Source: Candidatus Gerdarchaeota archaeon
GTDB taxonomy: Archaea; Asgardarchaeota; Heimdallarchaeia; JABLTI01
Direction of reading: 5' to 3'
DNA: 64,000 nt
NCBI GenBank assembly: GCA_016840945.1
Contig: JAEORJ010000304.1
Coordinates: forward strand, 17,659-81,658
Part shown: piece after piece, positions 1 to 8,881 of the stretch
Numbering within the stretch: position 1 is the stretch's first letter
How the letters are laid out: each line of letters opens with the position of its first letter
The notes under the pieces: generated by a model
Database searches by the model: none
The model's input: only the letters and a program-made list of their open reading frames with translations
What the model was told of the DNA's origin: nothing
Program-made: the position numbers and the translations under genes

Positions 1-2
1 CA

Positions 3-965
3 CCATTAGAAGGTTGGAAAGGATTTAGTGGTGATTCCTCACTTGAGAAAAACCTAGTTATACACGATGGAAATAAATCATTATATGTAGGTGAACTTGC
101 GCGACTTCAAAGTGAAGTGAAACGTGAAATAGCGAGTGAGGGTAAGGTAAAAAGTATTGATGATGCTATTTTAGCAATAAAAGCTATTTTAGCGTTAATT
201 TCAGAAAAAGATAATGATAATATTATTATGGCAACTGGAGTTCCTGTTGCGTCTTCTAAAAAAGAGATGGTAAAACTAGCTAAAGGATTAAAAGGCGAAT
301 TAGAGATTAATGTGGAAAATGAAGCAACAGGAGAGAAATTCCATCGTAAATTAAATATAAAACACTGTATAGTAATGCCAGAACCTTTTGGTACCTATTA
401 TTATAGCCTTAAAACTCAAGGAGAATCAAGAGCTGTAGATGCAATAGTGATTGATGTAGGACATGGATCTACAGATATTCTTACTCTGTATGAAGGCAGA
501 ATAATGAGACAAGCATCTGGTAGCCTTGAAGAAGCAACAGATACTTTGACTCATAGGATAGCTCAAGAATTACAAAACCAAACAGGAAAGATATTACGAC
601 CATTTGATCTCATGTCTGCTCTTTCACAAGGAAAGGATGTTCTCACTATCGGTGGTGAACGATGGGATATCTTAGGTATGAAAGAATATCACATTGAGAT
701 TATTGCTGATGTAATATTAGATGAAGTGAATAGATTAATTGGTACACTCCCTCCTGATGCTATTATAGAACGAGTTATACTCTGTGGTGGTGGAGTGCAT
801 ATTTTTGGTGGACGATTAAAAGAAGGATTTGAACAAGCAGGACTATCAGATAATCCAGAAATGCTTATCGTCCCAGAAGATCCTGTAATGTCAAATGCTA
901 GGGGGTTTGAGTTATTTGCTCGAACTTTTATAAAAAATCTAGGAGATGGACCTGATGAGTTCTAA
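3..965 (+). CDS. Actin-like ATPase, ParM/Ta0583-like (5' partial)
   Basis: The reading frame is open to the first base of the window, so the true start and the first phosphate loop lie upstream. What is visible matches the actin/ParM/MreB ATPase fold: a phosphate-2 type motif VIDVGHGSTDIL in the middle of the protein, and a nucleotide-binding CGGGVHIFGG segment near the C-terminus. These proteins polymerise with ATP and segregate DNA or shape cells. The gene overlaps the next one by 11 nt, so the two are probably translated together. The first internal start (GTG at 117) would leave out conserved N-terminal sequence and is not used. The fold is a confident call. A ParM-like plasmid/chromosome segregation role is inferred from the neighbour. 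Confidence 0.8.
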   Translation, partial: PLEGWKGFSGDSSLEKNLVIHDGNKSLYVGELARLQSEVKREIASEGKVKSIDDAILAIKAILALISEKDNDNIIMATGVPVASSKKEMVKLAKGLKGELEINVENEATGEKFHRKLNIKHCIVMPEPFGTYYYSLKTQGESRAVDAIVIDVGHGSTDILTLYEGRIMRQASGSLEEATDTLTHRIAQELQNQTGKILRPFDLMSALSQGKDVLTIGGERWDILGMKEYHIEIIADVILDEVNRLIGTLPPDAIIERVILCGGGVHIFGGRLKEGFEQAGLSDNPEMLIVPEDPVMSNARGFELFARTFIKNLGDGPDEF

Positions 966-1617
966 AAAAACTGATACTTCAAAAAAGACTTCAAAGTCTA
1001 AAGATACAACAAAGAAGTCCACAAAAACTCCTGATAAGAAAGAAGAAGCTGAAAAAAGTCAACCTCTAGAAGAAGATGATGTAGAGAAAGGAAAAAGAAG
1101 AAGTTTGATCTCTGCTCTAAAACGTAGCATCTCACTTAAAGGCGAAAGTAAGACAATAACAAAAGAACCCATGAATATTGTTATCACTTTAAGCCCTGCA
1201 AAGCATTTGGATATTATAGAATATATTGATGAAAACGTTCCTGCTGGCGGAAGAGCAGAGTGGGTTAGAGATTCAATTAGATTAAAAATGAGAATAGAAC
1301 GAGGAGTCTATGGATTAAATACTGCTGGTCCGGAAGGCGCTCAAAAAGGAACTGATGAAGCTCTCCAAAATGTTTTTGGTCAATTTGCTGAAGCAATGAC
1401 CAAGATAATGTCTGATATGAGGTCAACACCATCAGAAGTAAGACGCGCAGCACCAGTTGATATGCCAAAAATTCAACCAACACCAATAGAAAGAACATCC
1501 GGTGGCCCTCCAAAATTAAAGAAAATAGAAACTGAAGATAGTGAAAAGAAGGAAGATTTCAAACCTGAGAGACCTTCACTAGATGATGCAATAGGGGCTA
1601 TTGTAGTTGTAGAATAA
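955..1617 (+). CDS. Ribbon-helix-helix-like DNA-binding protein downstream of actin-like gene
   Basis: The protein has 220 residues. The first 45 or so are Lys/Ser/Thr-rich and probably disordered. Residues about 70-115 (NIVITLSPAKHLDIIEYIDE, then RAEWVRDSIRLKMR) look like a CopG/Arc/ParR ribbon-helix-helix: one strand followed by two helices. The C-terminal third is Pro-rich and low complexity. The start at 955 is preferred to the ATG at 946 because AGGAGA lies at the right distance only from 955. It overlaps the actin-like gene. In plasmid ParMRC systems an RHH protein (ParR) links the actin filament to DNA, and the order here is the same. The RHH call rests on pattern only, without a search. 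Confidence 0.6.
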   Translation: MSSKKTDTSKKTSKSKDTTKKSTKTPDKKEEAEKSQPLEEDDVEKGKRRSLISALKRSISLKGESKTITKEPMNIVITLSPAKHLDIIEYIDENVPAGGRAEWVRDSIRLKMRIERGVYGLNTAGPEGAQKGTDEALQNVFGQFAEAMTKIMSDMRSTPSEVRRAAPVDMPKIQPTPIERTSGGPPKLKKIETEDSEKKEDFKPERPSLDDAIGAIVVVE

Positions 1618-1642
1618 GAAAACTTGGGTGTGAAAATAATTA

Positions 1643-2761
1643 ATGACAATCTTGTTTAAAGTTCCATTAAATTCTAAGGATGTATCTAATTATCTTGAGG
1701 AGGAGAAAAGTTTCCTTAAAGGGGTTATCGAAAAACTATATGAGATTAATCCTGAAAATTTGAAAGCAAAAATTGTTGAATCAATTAATCAATTAATTGA
1801 AGTACTACCAAATGAGGTTGATAAGATATATCCCGCAAAAAGCTCAAAGATACAAGTTCAAGCATTATTAAATATTGCAAAAACACTTACGAAAGCATTC
1901 GCTAAAACAAAATTTAATGACTTGGAAATAAAGAGCCGATGGGTAGAATTAACAGATGGTTATCTAGGTAGATTTGTTGAGGAAGATTATGAAATTGCCA
2001 TATTACTGTATATTATTACAGCAATATATCAAACGAAAGCGTTAGCTAATGTTCAAACAAGTTCTGAATATCGTTATTTTTACATTTCAGCTTTATCTGC
2101 TATTAAAGGAGCAATAGCATTTATGGAACGATTGGCACCTGAACAAGAGCATTATGCTTACCAATTTTATCAAATGTTATTGATGCGCAAATTAGAGATT
2201 GAAGCTGAAGTAACAAAATCAGAAGCGTTTATTGCTAGAAAACAAGGCGATTTTGAACGAGCATCAAAACTATTTGCTGGAGCAGCGTCCTATCGTTTTG
2301 GTATGATGAATTTCGAACTTCCTGAAGAATCTGATATTAGAGTGAAAATTTATGCTTCCACAGAACTAGGGATGGCTTGTTTTTATATTGCAGTAGGATT
2401 AACTAATCTTAATGAATCAGAGCAAGCACACTTCTATTTACTCAAATCAAAGAATTATTTTGAAAATGCTGCAAAATTATCTGAAAATAATACTGAATTA
2501 CTTGAAGCTGCAAATAAAAGGTTAGATTTAGTGAATCCATATATAGATAGAATTGAAGGAACATATGAAAAGTCTAAAACTAAAATTGAGGAAGTACCAG
2601 ATCCACAACCAATTATGCTCCACCCCGAACCAGAAGCATTACTATCTCCAAATGACAAAGATTTCGATAATATAGAAAGAATCTGTTCCAATTGCAACGA
2701 AAGAATTCCTTGGGAAGATAAATGTTCAAAATGTGGTGAAAATATTATTCCATTAGAGTAG
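1643..2761 (+). CDS. Helical-repeat protein with C-terminal zinc ribbon
   Basis: The protein has 372 residues and I do not recognise a named family. Residues about 1-310 are almost entirely alpha-helical with TPR-like spacing (for example AEVTKSEAFIARKQGDFERA and an Ala/Tyr/Phe-rich segment around 210-240). The end carries a zinc ribbon of two CxxC pairs (CSNC...CSKC). It sits 25 nt after the RHH gene and 23 nt before the MglA-like GTPase, all on the same strand, so it is probably co-transcribed. A scaffold role between filament or DNA adaptor and GTPase is speculation from position. Confidence 0.6.
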   Translation: MTILFKVPLNSKDVSNYLEEEKSFLKGVIEKLYEINPENLKAKIVESINQLIEVLPNEVDKIYPAKSSKIQVQALLNIAKTLTKAFAKTKFNDLEIKSRWVELTDGYLGRFVEEDYEIAILLYIITAIYQTKALANVQTSSEYRYFYISALSAIKGAIAFMERLAPEQEHYAYQFYQMLLMRKLEIEAEVTKSEAFIARKQGDFERASKLFAGAASYRFGMMNFELPEESDIRVKIYASTELGMACFYIAVGLTNLNESEQAHFYLLKSKNYFENAAKLSENNTELLEAANKRLDLVNPYIDRIEGTYEKSKTKIEEVPDPQPIMLHPEPEALLSPNDKDFDNIERICSNCNERIPWEDKCSKCGENIIPLE

Positions 2762-2784
2762 ACAAATAAATTGAAGGTTTAAGA

Positions 2785-3516
2785 GTGCTAATTCACAAAT
2801 ATCGAACAATACAATCCTTAAAAGTCTGTTATTGGGGTCCCAGTATGTCAGGTAAAACCTTTACCATAACAGCTATTAAGGTTATGAAATCATTAGAAGA
2901 CCCAAAAAGTGTGTTCGATTTTGTTAAAGTAGCTGACCAAGAAACTGGGAGAACGGTATTTTTCGATCAAGCTGTTTTTGGTTTTGGAAATAAACCTGAA
3001 ACTAATGAATTCCTATTTAAAATTCATGTTTTTACGACTGCAGGGCAAAGACGATTAAAGGAAACTCGAAAAGTCGTTTTGCAAGGCATACATGGATTAG
3101 TAATCGTAGTGGATGCTGACTTAGATAATTGGGATGAAAACATTTGGTCATTGCAAGAACTTAAAGATTTGAAAGGTGAAGAGATTAAAAATCAACAAAT
3201 TCCTTATACAGTTTTTGTGAACAAACAAGATTTACCATGGGGAGCAAAAATAACTCATAGGCATGTGAAGAAACTTTTTGATGCTGCGGGAGTATCTGAT
3301 TTATTCCCTGATCTTGAAGGAAGAGTTTTCTCGGGATCTTGCCAAACTGCAAAAGAGGATTTGGAAACAATTTTACGAACCAACCCACGAGATGTAATTT
3401 TAAACACTAATGGTCATTTCAAACGGGAATTTCGGCCTAATTCCTTCGATCCATTAATGAAATCATTGGAAAATATTGTAAAACTTATTATTAAAAAAGA
3501 ATTAATTTCAAAATAA
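2785..3516 (+). CDS. MglA/Arf-like small GTPase
   Basis: The protein has 243 residues. It shows the GTPase motifs in order: P-loop GPSMSGKT (18-25), G3 motif TTAGQ (about 84-88), G4 NKQD (about 146-149), and a G5-like SCQTA. The WGPxxSGKT P-loop, the acidic FFD segment in switch I and the TRKVVLQGIHGLVIVVDAD segment resemble bacterial MglA polarity GTPases more than Rab. MglA proteins switch between GTP and GDP to mark a cell pole and are controlled by roadblock-domain partners (MglB). The start is GTG at 2785 with GAAGG upstream. It is the last gene of the actin-like/RHH/helical-repeat cluster. Confidence 0.85.
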   Translation: MLIHKYRTIQSLKVCYWGPSMSGKTFTITAIKVMKSLEDPKSVFDFVKVADQETGRTVFFDQAVFGFGNKPETNEFLFKIHVFTTAGQRRLKETRKVVLQGIHGLVIVVDADLDNWDENIWSLQELKDLKGEEIKNQQIPYTVFVNKQDLPWGAKITHRHVKKLFDAAGVSDLFPDLEGRVFSGSCQTAKEDLETILRTNPRDVILNTNGHFKREFRPNSFDPLMKSLENIVKLIIKKELISK

Positions 3517-3685
3517 AATTAGTATAAAATGCAACAATCGGTAATTATTAATTTTATTAAATAAATAATCTAATCATAATATATTACATTTATATTTAAA
3601 TTAAAGAGAAGTATATATATTAGAGTTTGACCGCGACAAAATTAAGCAGGAACAACTTCGAATAAAATTATAGGAATGTGCAGGA

Positions 3686-6600
3686 ATGTTTAGAAGATTT
3701 CTTAATTGGCTAAAGAATCTCTTTAGACGAGAAAAGGAAGAACCACCAATTGTTATTGAGCAACCAATAGAAGTAGAAGTTGTAGAAGAGGAAACTGATT
3801 TAGAAATTGAAGAATACAGTCCTGATATTTTCCACGTTCAAGATGATCAATCACTATTTGATGAGGAAAAAGATTTAGAACGTCATTTACGAGAACTCAA
3901 ACGATCAAGAGAAATAGAACAAAATGTTAATGATATTCTTGATGAAATAGAAGAAAAGGAAAATATTTTCGAAGCTCTTGGTGCTGAAGATTTTTGGAAT
4001 GCTACAGGTTATTGTTCAACTGTACGTGAAAAGTTTCAAAATGCAATTGAAACTAAAGATGAAGAACAACAATTGAAACATTTCTGGCATACAAATAAAA
4101 TGTATTTACGTTCAGTTGAAGCTTATCGCGATGCTATTGCGAAAAGTGATATGTTACGTGCTCGGGTTATGTTATTGAATATTCGATTGCTTTATGATGT
4201 TTTAAATGAAATGCATACAATGAACCCTGATAACATTCAGAAACCTCAAACACTTGATGTAGAAATGAGAAAAGAATATGTTAAAGATGTTCTAGTTGAA
4301 ATCCTTGAAAAAAGCAAATTCCCATTAAGCACTCGAGAGATACTCAATCAAGTGAAAAAAGGGGTTCAAAAATATGTTTTGGAGTTATTTACTGAAGAAT
4401 CTATTCAATTTTATTTAGAAAATCTTGTTAATGATGAGTTTATCAAAGCTGAAAAACGGATTATTGAATTTGCTCCACCACCTTTACTAAGCATTACTGA
4501 AGAGATGAGGGAACAAATACCTGAAATTATATTCGAATTTGTTTATAGCCCCGATATTAAAATGTATAGAAGGGAAGATATTGGTCGAGAAGAATTATCA
4601 GCTCTATTTCCACCTGAAATATACAAAGGATTACAAGTGCGAGGATTTTACCGAATTGAGGATGTTCAAGGTAGGCTCGATGAACTTCAAAAAATATTAC
4701 TAAATGAACTCCACTTTGAACCTGATATGACCACAATTTCAATGGGCATACTAAGTGAACGTTTAGGTAGACTTGACCTAAAAAGGGATACATCTGAATC
4801 AAAACAAATGTCTTTAGTTGAAAAAAGACGAGAAGATCGTTTGAAATCAAGCATAGATCAAGAAATTATTGATGAAGAAGAAGCTGAAGATGAACAAATT
4901 GAAGAAAAATCAAGTAAGAGAAAGGATGAGGAATTCCTAAAAATTCCTTATCAAGATATTATTAATTCACCAATTCCAAGACCTTACCAATTAGAAGCTT
5001 ATTATATGTTCAAGGGTGACCATTATAATGCAAGTGTTATAGATTCACCTACAGGTTCAGGCAAAACTCTAATGGGTATGATGTGCATTCAAGATTGGTT
5101 GCGTTCCTTAAGAAAAAATGAATCCATTTTAGTGCTTGTCCCAACTCAAAACTATCAATCACAATGGGTTGATTCTATATGTTTCAATGAAATAGGCTTA
5201 CAGATATCACCAAATTTTGTTTTTTCAGGAACAATTACACAGCTTGAAAACTTTATTAGCAAAACAAGGGAAATTCCACCTATAATTATCCTTACATATA
5301 CTTCATTGGCCCAAATTATGGGTAAATCACGAAAAGAACGTGAATTAAAACAATTAATTAATTGGCTAGGAATTCGTAATGTTATTTTTGATGAAGCTCA
5401 TAAGATTGTAGAGCTACAAGAAAGCGCAACATATGAAGTAGCAAAACGCATGGTTAAATTATTCAAAGGAGCTCATATTGAGAATCTTATTGGCTTTTCA
5501 GGTACAGCTAAAGCATATGAAAAAGATTTCAAAAAATTAGGACTTAAACTAATTTTCATTGTTCCTGAAAAGGAATTGGTTTTACATGGATTTGTAGCAC
5601 CAATAGCAGAATTAGGCGTTACTTTTGCTTATTCAGGTAGAGAAAAAGCTATACGAGATATTCATAATGAGATTAAAGTGAACATGAAAGAGTTATGGAG
5701 CTATTTTGGTTATAATAACCTCCGTAAAGAATTCCAAAAAATCCCTATGAATGAACGGATATATATCTGTAAAGAATTGCTTGGGATGTATTCAAGTTAT
5801 AAAAATGAAGTAGCTACTGAAAAATTACGGAGTAAATTTGCTGAATGGGCGCCTGGTCAGCACAAAGGACCGCTTAATCTACAAGATGTAAATTTAGTTT
5901 TAGCAATCCAAATATTCAATGGCTGGTCAGATATTTCACTTGCTACAAACTCTACTCACCCAAATTCTGCTCGAGAAATAGTGAGTGAAACTGAAAAATT
6001 AATTATACGATTAGAACAATTAATTCGCATTCCTAGTTTAAAGAAAATGATTACTAGTGAAAAATATGGTAAACGTATGCCGCGAAAACAATCTTTCTAT
6101 GATATAAGAAAAGATTCAGATGGTAGACGAGATAGCATATCTAAAACGAGAGATATTTTGTGTAGTACTATGGCTGGAATCTATAAAACATTAGATATTT
6201 GGGCACGAACAAAGATAGGAGAAGGACGAGTTGGCACGCTACAATCAATTATTAACGCTGAAGAAGAGATAAGAGATGTTAAAGGTGTAGTGATTTTTGA
6301 TACTGGTAGAACCATAAAAATTGAAGATGAAAGTGGCATAGGATCGCCTGGTTTCTCAGGAGTTGGAGGAAGTTTTGCTCAAAGTTTAGGAACAGACATA
6401 ATCAAATATAATCCAATTGCAGTGCAATCATCCGAGATGTATATCAGTTATAATCCAATGCTTGAACGTCCTTTACAATCAATGATGGCAGATTTTATCA
6501 GAAATGAAGTCATCAAAGATAAACTTACAGAAAGGATTTTTATGGAATTGATTTATGAGTTGCCATTCCAAGAGCAATTAAGTAATTTTATTTATTTAAC

Positions 6601-7912
6601 TTTCAAAGAGTTAATGGAAGAATATACAGATACCTTGCGAAAAGTGTTTCGTGCTCGTTATAGCGAGTTTTCAAAAGAAGTTTTTGAACCACTCATGGAA
6701 TTCATCGATCAAATGGTTATTATGGACGATAACTTGGCAATTGCAGTTAATATGTTGAAAGATAGAATAGAAAATCCATCAATTCGTATAAACAATATAA
6801 TTCTCAAATTATATGATTATGCAATAATTGCTAGAAAAATTGAATATGCTAAAAAAGGAACTTTGCAAACTGCTAATGGTGAATTACAAGATTATTATTA
6901 CTTGTCTATGCCTACTGGTCGCCAAAAGCAGTTAATTTATGATTTAGTATCTGACTTTTTAGATTCAGAAGATTTACCAATTCAATTAGTTTTTGTATCT
7001 TCATGGGCTAGAACTGGCTGGGATGTTAGAACACCTGATATTTTAATAGATGCTACAGCTACTCGAGATGTAACAGCTTGGCAACAACTTCGAGGAAGGG
7101 CTATGAGAGCACTCGAAAGTTGGACCATTGATTGTTACAAAACAATATCAATTCTATTAGGAGATGCTGGAAGCGCTGACAAGATAATTGAAAGATTACC
7201 ACTTGAGATGCAAAGAGATTTCAAGAAAATTAGAGAGCAGTTCAAGCCCAAGAAAGAATTCACTGAAGAAATGGTGAATCTATTATATGATTCATTAGAT
7301 GTAGCTAAAATAGATGCTAATGAAAAAATGCTTCTTAAATCTAAAATAAACTCTAATAATATTAACGAACTCAGTAACTCAGAACGAGTGAAGTTAATCA
7401 TTTATTTAATGCTTTCAAAGAATAAAGTGGCGCATATTTTTGAAATGGTTAAAGCTTCAGGATCAACTAAACAAGTAGAATTCGATAAGAAGAGTGAAAC
7501 TTGGAGAAGGAAAGCATCAATAGCGAAAAAACATCGTAGTGAACCGATTTTACCAGTGCCAGGTTCAGAGAGAAGACGTGGTAAATATGTTGCACCATTA
7601 ATCTACTCCAGCGACCCAACAACTGATACACCATCAGAAGTTAAATTAACATTAAAGAAATTGCTAGATGGATTGGATGAGGACCTGTTAGATGATTGGG
7701 TTTTATCATTAATGGATCAAAGTGATGAAGATAAAAAAGCTCAATTAGAAACTTCATATACAGAAGAACAAGAAACAGACCTCGATCAAGAAGATGATGA
7801 TGAAGAAGAAGATTCCGATTATCAAAGATCTCTACCAAAAATAGAAATTGACGGTGTAACAGAAGACTTGTTAAAAGACTTTCTCAAAGAAATAGATTCA
7901 GTTGAGTTTTAG
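3686..7912 (+). CDS. Very large DEAH-type superfamily 2 helicase
   Basis: The protein has 1408 residues, much longer than usual SF2 helicases. Residues 1-20 (MFRRFLNWLKNLFRRE) form a basic amphipathic helix that could touch a membrane. A helical and winged-helix-like region follows to about 430. Walker A DSPTGSGKT is near 453-461, DEAH near 569, and the SGTAK motif III near 610. A large insertion of roughly 400 residues separates the two RecA lobes. Lobe 2 ends with motif VI-like QQLRGRAMRA near 1132. The C-terminus is acidic. The ATG at 3686 has AGGA just upstream, and TATA-like tracts lie at 3585-3625. It is an ATP-driven nucleic-acid translocase by family; the substrate is unknown. Confidence 0.8.
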   Translation: MFRRFLNWLKNLFRREKEEPPIVIEQPIEVEVVEEETDLEIEEYSPDIFHVQDDQSLFDEEKDLERHLRELKRSREIEQNVNDILDEIEEKENIFEALGAEDFWNATGYCSTVREKFQNAIETKDEEQQLKHFWHTNKMYLRSVEAYRDAIAKSDMLRARVMLLNIRLLYDVLNEMHTMNPDNIQKPQTLDVEMRKEYVKDVLVEILEKSKFPLSTREILNQVKKGVQKYVLELFTEESIQFYLENLVNDEFIKAEKRIIEFAPPPLLSITEEMREQIPEIIFEFVYSPDIKMYRREDIGREELSALFPPEIYKGLQVRGFYRIEDVQGRLDELQKILLNELHFEPDMTTISMGILSERLGRLDLKRDTSESKQMSLVEKRREDRLKSSIDQEIIDEEEAEDEQIEEKSSKRKDEEFLKIPYQDIINSPIPRPYQLEAYYMFKGDHYNASVIDSPTGSGKTLMGMMCIQDWLRSLRKNESILVLVPTQNYQSQWVDSICFNEIGLQISPNFVFSGTITQLENFISKTREIPPIIILTYTSLAQIMGKSRKERELKQLINWLGIRNVIFDEAHKIVELQESATYEVAKRMVKLFKGAHIENLIGFSGTAKAYEKDFKKLGLKLIFIVPEKELVLHGFVAPIAELGVTFAYSGREKAIRDIHNEIKVNMKELWSYFGYNNLRKEFQKIPMNERIYICKELLGMYSSYKNEVATEKLRSKFAEWAPGQHKGPLNLQDVNLVLAIQIFNGWSDISLATNSTHPNSAREIVSETEKLIIRLEQLIRIPSLKKMITSEKYGKRMPRKQSFYDIRKDSDGRRDSISKTRDILCSTMAGIYKTLDIWARTKIGEGRVGTLQSIINAEEEIRDVKGVVIFDTGRTIKIEDESGIGSPGFSGVGGSFAQSLGTDIIKYNPIAVQSSEMYISYNPMLERPLQSMMADFIRNEVIKDKLTERIFMELIYELPFQEQLSNFIYLTFKELMEEYTDTLRKVFRARYSEFSKEVFEPLMEFIDQMVIMDDNLAIAVNMLKDRIENPSIRINNIILKLYDYAIIARKIEYAKKGTLQTANGELQDYYYLSMPTGRQKQLIYDLVSDFLDSEDLPIQLVFVSSWARTGWDVRTPDILIDATATRDVTAWQQLRGRAMRALESWTIDCYKTISILLGDAGSADKIIERLPLEMQRDFKKIREQFKPKKEFTEEMVNLLYDSLDVAKIDANEKMLLKSKINSNNINELSNSERVKLIIYLMLSKNKVAHIFEMVKASGSTKQVEFDKKSETWRRKASIAKKHRSEPILPVPGSERRRGKYVAPLIYSSDPTTDTPSEVKLTLKKLLDGLDEDLLDDWVLSLMDQSDEDKKAQLETSYTEEQETDLDQEDDDEEEDSDYQRSLPKIEIDGVTEDLLKDFLKEIDSVEF

Positions 7913-7918
7913 AAAAAC

Positions 7919-8263
7919 TCAACTTTTAATCAAAAATAAAATCTTGGGACGGCCACGCTTTTTTGTTCGAACAGGCTTTTTCTCCACTTTCCCTTTCGAA
8001 ATTAATTTTGCTAAAATATCATATAGCGTTGTTCGAGGAATATTTGTTAACGAGGCTAATTTACTTCTCGTTATTGGCCCTTTATCCTTTAGAATTTTTA
8101 CTAAAAATTCTTCAATTGGTATTTGTTCTAAATTCTCGGTTTCATTTCCATAGATAAAAGCAGTTCTTTGGCTATAAACAATCATGTTATTGGAGACTTC
8201 CGTCTCATCCAGATGTTTATGTATTAATTTGCTGATATCATCCATTAGATTTTCATCATTCAT
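7919..8263 (-). CDS. Winged-helix transcriptional regulator (TrmB/MarR-like)
   Basis: The protein has 114 residues. The C-terminal half contains a classic winged helix-turn-helix: EEFLVKILKDKGPITRSKLA, then TNIPRTTLYDILAKLISKGK, followed by a basic wing KKPVRTKKRGRPK that resembles an AT-hook (RGRP). The N-terminal 45 residues are an acidic helical extension, possibly for dimerisation. It is convergent with the helicase (6 nt apart) and divergent from the RING-type gene. Three inverted repeats in that divergent spacer (8361-8436) are candidate operators, so self-regulation plus control of the RING gene is plausible. Confidence 0.75.
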   Translation of the reverse strand: MNDENLMDDISKLIHKHLDETEVSNNMIVYSQRTAFIYGNETENLEQIPIEEFLVKILKDKGPITRSKLASLTNIPRTTLYDILAKLISKGKVEKKPVRTKKRGRPKILFLIKS

Positions 8264-8360
8264 AATCCTATCCCTCTCATTTTTTCCTTTTTTTATTATA
8301 CAAACTATTTTTAATAAAGTTTATGCGTTCTCAGCTAAATTAATAATATAAAGGTTTTTC

Positions 8361-8436
8361 AACTATTTAATAGTTAATATATCAAAGACTTCTGCGAAAT
8401 AACAGAAGATTCTTAACCCTTCCAACCTAATGGAAG
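8361..8436. promoter_or_regulatory. Three consecutive inverted repeats between divergent genes
   Basis: AACTAT-tta-ATAGTT lies at 8361-8375, CTTCTG-N8-CAGAAG at 8389-8408 and CTTCCA-acctaa-TGGAAG at 8419-8436. They sit between the winged-helix regulator (start 8263) and the RING-type gene (start 8455). A TATA-like tatatat lies at 8438-8444. The last two repeats share the CTTC...GAAG edges, which suggests related protein-binding half sites. They could also be RNA hairpins if transcription starts further upstream. Confidence 0.45.
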
Positions 8437-8454
8437 TATATATCACCTGGTTTA

Positions 8455-8850
8455 TTGAGTAGATATATTTTGAAAGGACAAGCTTTAGATTTCATAACAA
8501 ATGTTGTGAGTCAAAAAACAAACAATACAAACGATATTTTAGATGGCGATATAATTGTATTTGACACCAATGTAGTTAAAGATAAATCCAGTGGAAATAA
8601 ATCCCTAAGTGGCAAAACACTTGATTTTACCATCACAACAATTGGTAAATGGTCGTGGGAGGAGAAGAAAGCTGAAGTTTGTATGATATGCAAATTACCA
8701 TTTAAAGCTGATCAATCTATTGCGCGATGTCCTATGTGCCATTCATTATTTCATAATGATCATATCTTTGAATGGTTAAAAGTAAAAGGCAAATGCCCCG
8801 TATGCTTACAAGCGTTACGTCCTGGGGGAACAGAAGAAATCACATTTTGA
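8455..8850 (+). CDS. RING-type zinc-finger protein
   Basis: The protein has 131 residues. The C-terminal half has four metal-ligand pairs in RING order: CMIC, CPMC, H-x2-H (FHNDH) and CPVC, with the IFEWLK segment typical of RING-H2 E3 ubiquitin ligases. The N-terminal 75 residues are a small beta-rich region of unknown type with no signal peptide. RING proteins bring an E2 to its target, and Asgard archaea are known to encode ubiquitin-like systems, but no ubiquitin, E1, E2 or deubiquitinase is in this window. The start is uncertain: TTG at 8455 or TTG at 8470. Neither has a clear Shine-Dalgarno motif, and the nearby TATA-like box suggests a leaderless mRNA. Confidence 0.7.
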   Translation: MSRYILKGQALDFITNVVSQKTNNTNDILDGDIIVFDTNVVKDKSSGNKSLSGKTLDFTITTIGKWSWEEKKAEVCMICKLPFKADQSIARCPMCHSLFHNDHIFEWLKVKGKCPVCLQALRPGGTEEITF

Positions 8851-8881
8851 TAATTAATTAAGCTTTCAGAGTTGTTAAAGA

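Noticed and set aside
7902..8153. Plus-strand frames over the winged-helix regulator
   Set aside because: The minus-strand product has a clear winged-helix motif; the plus frames have no family features.
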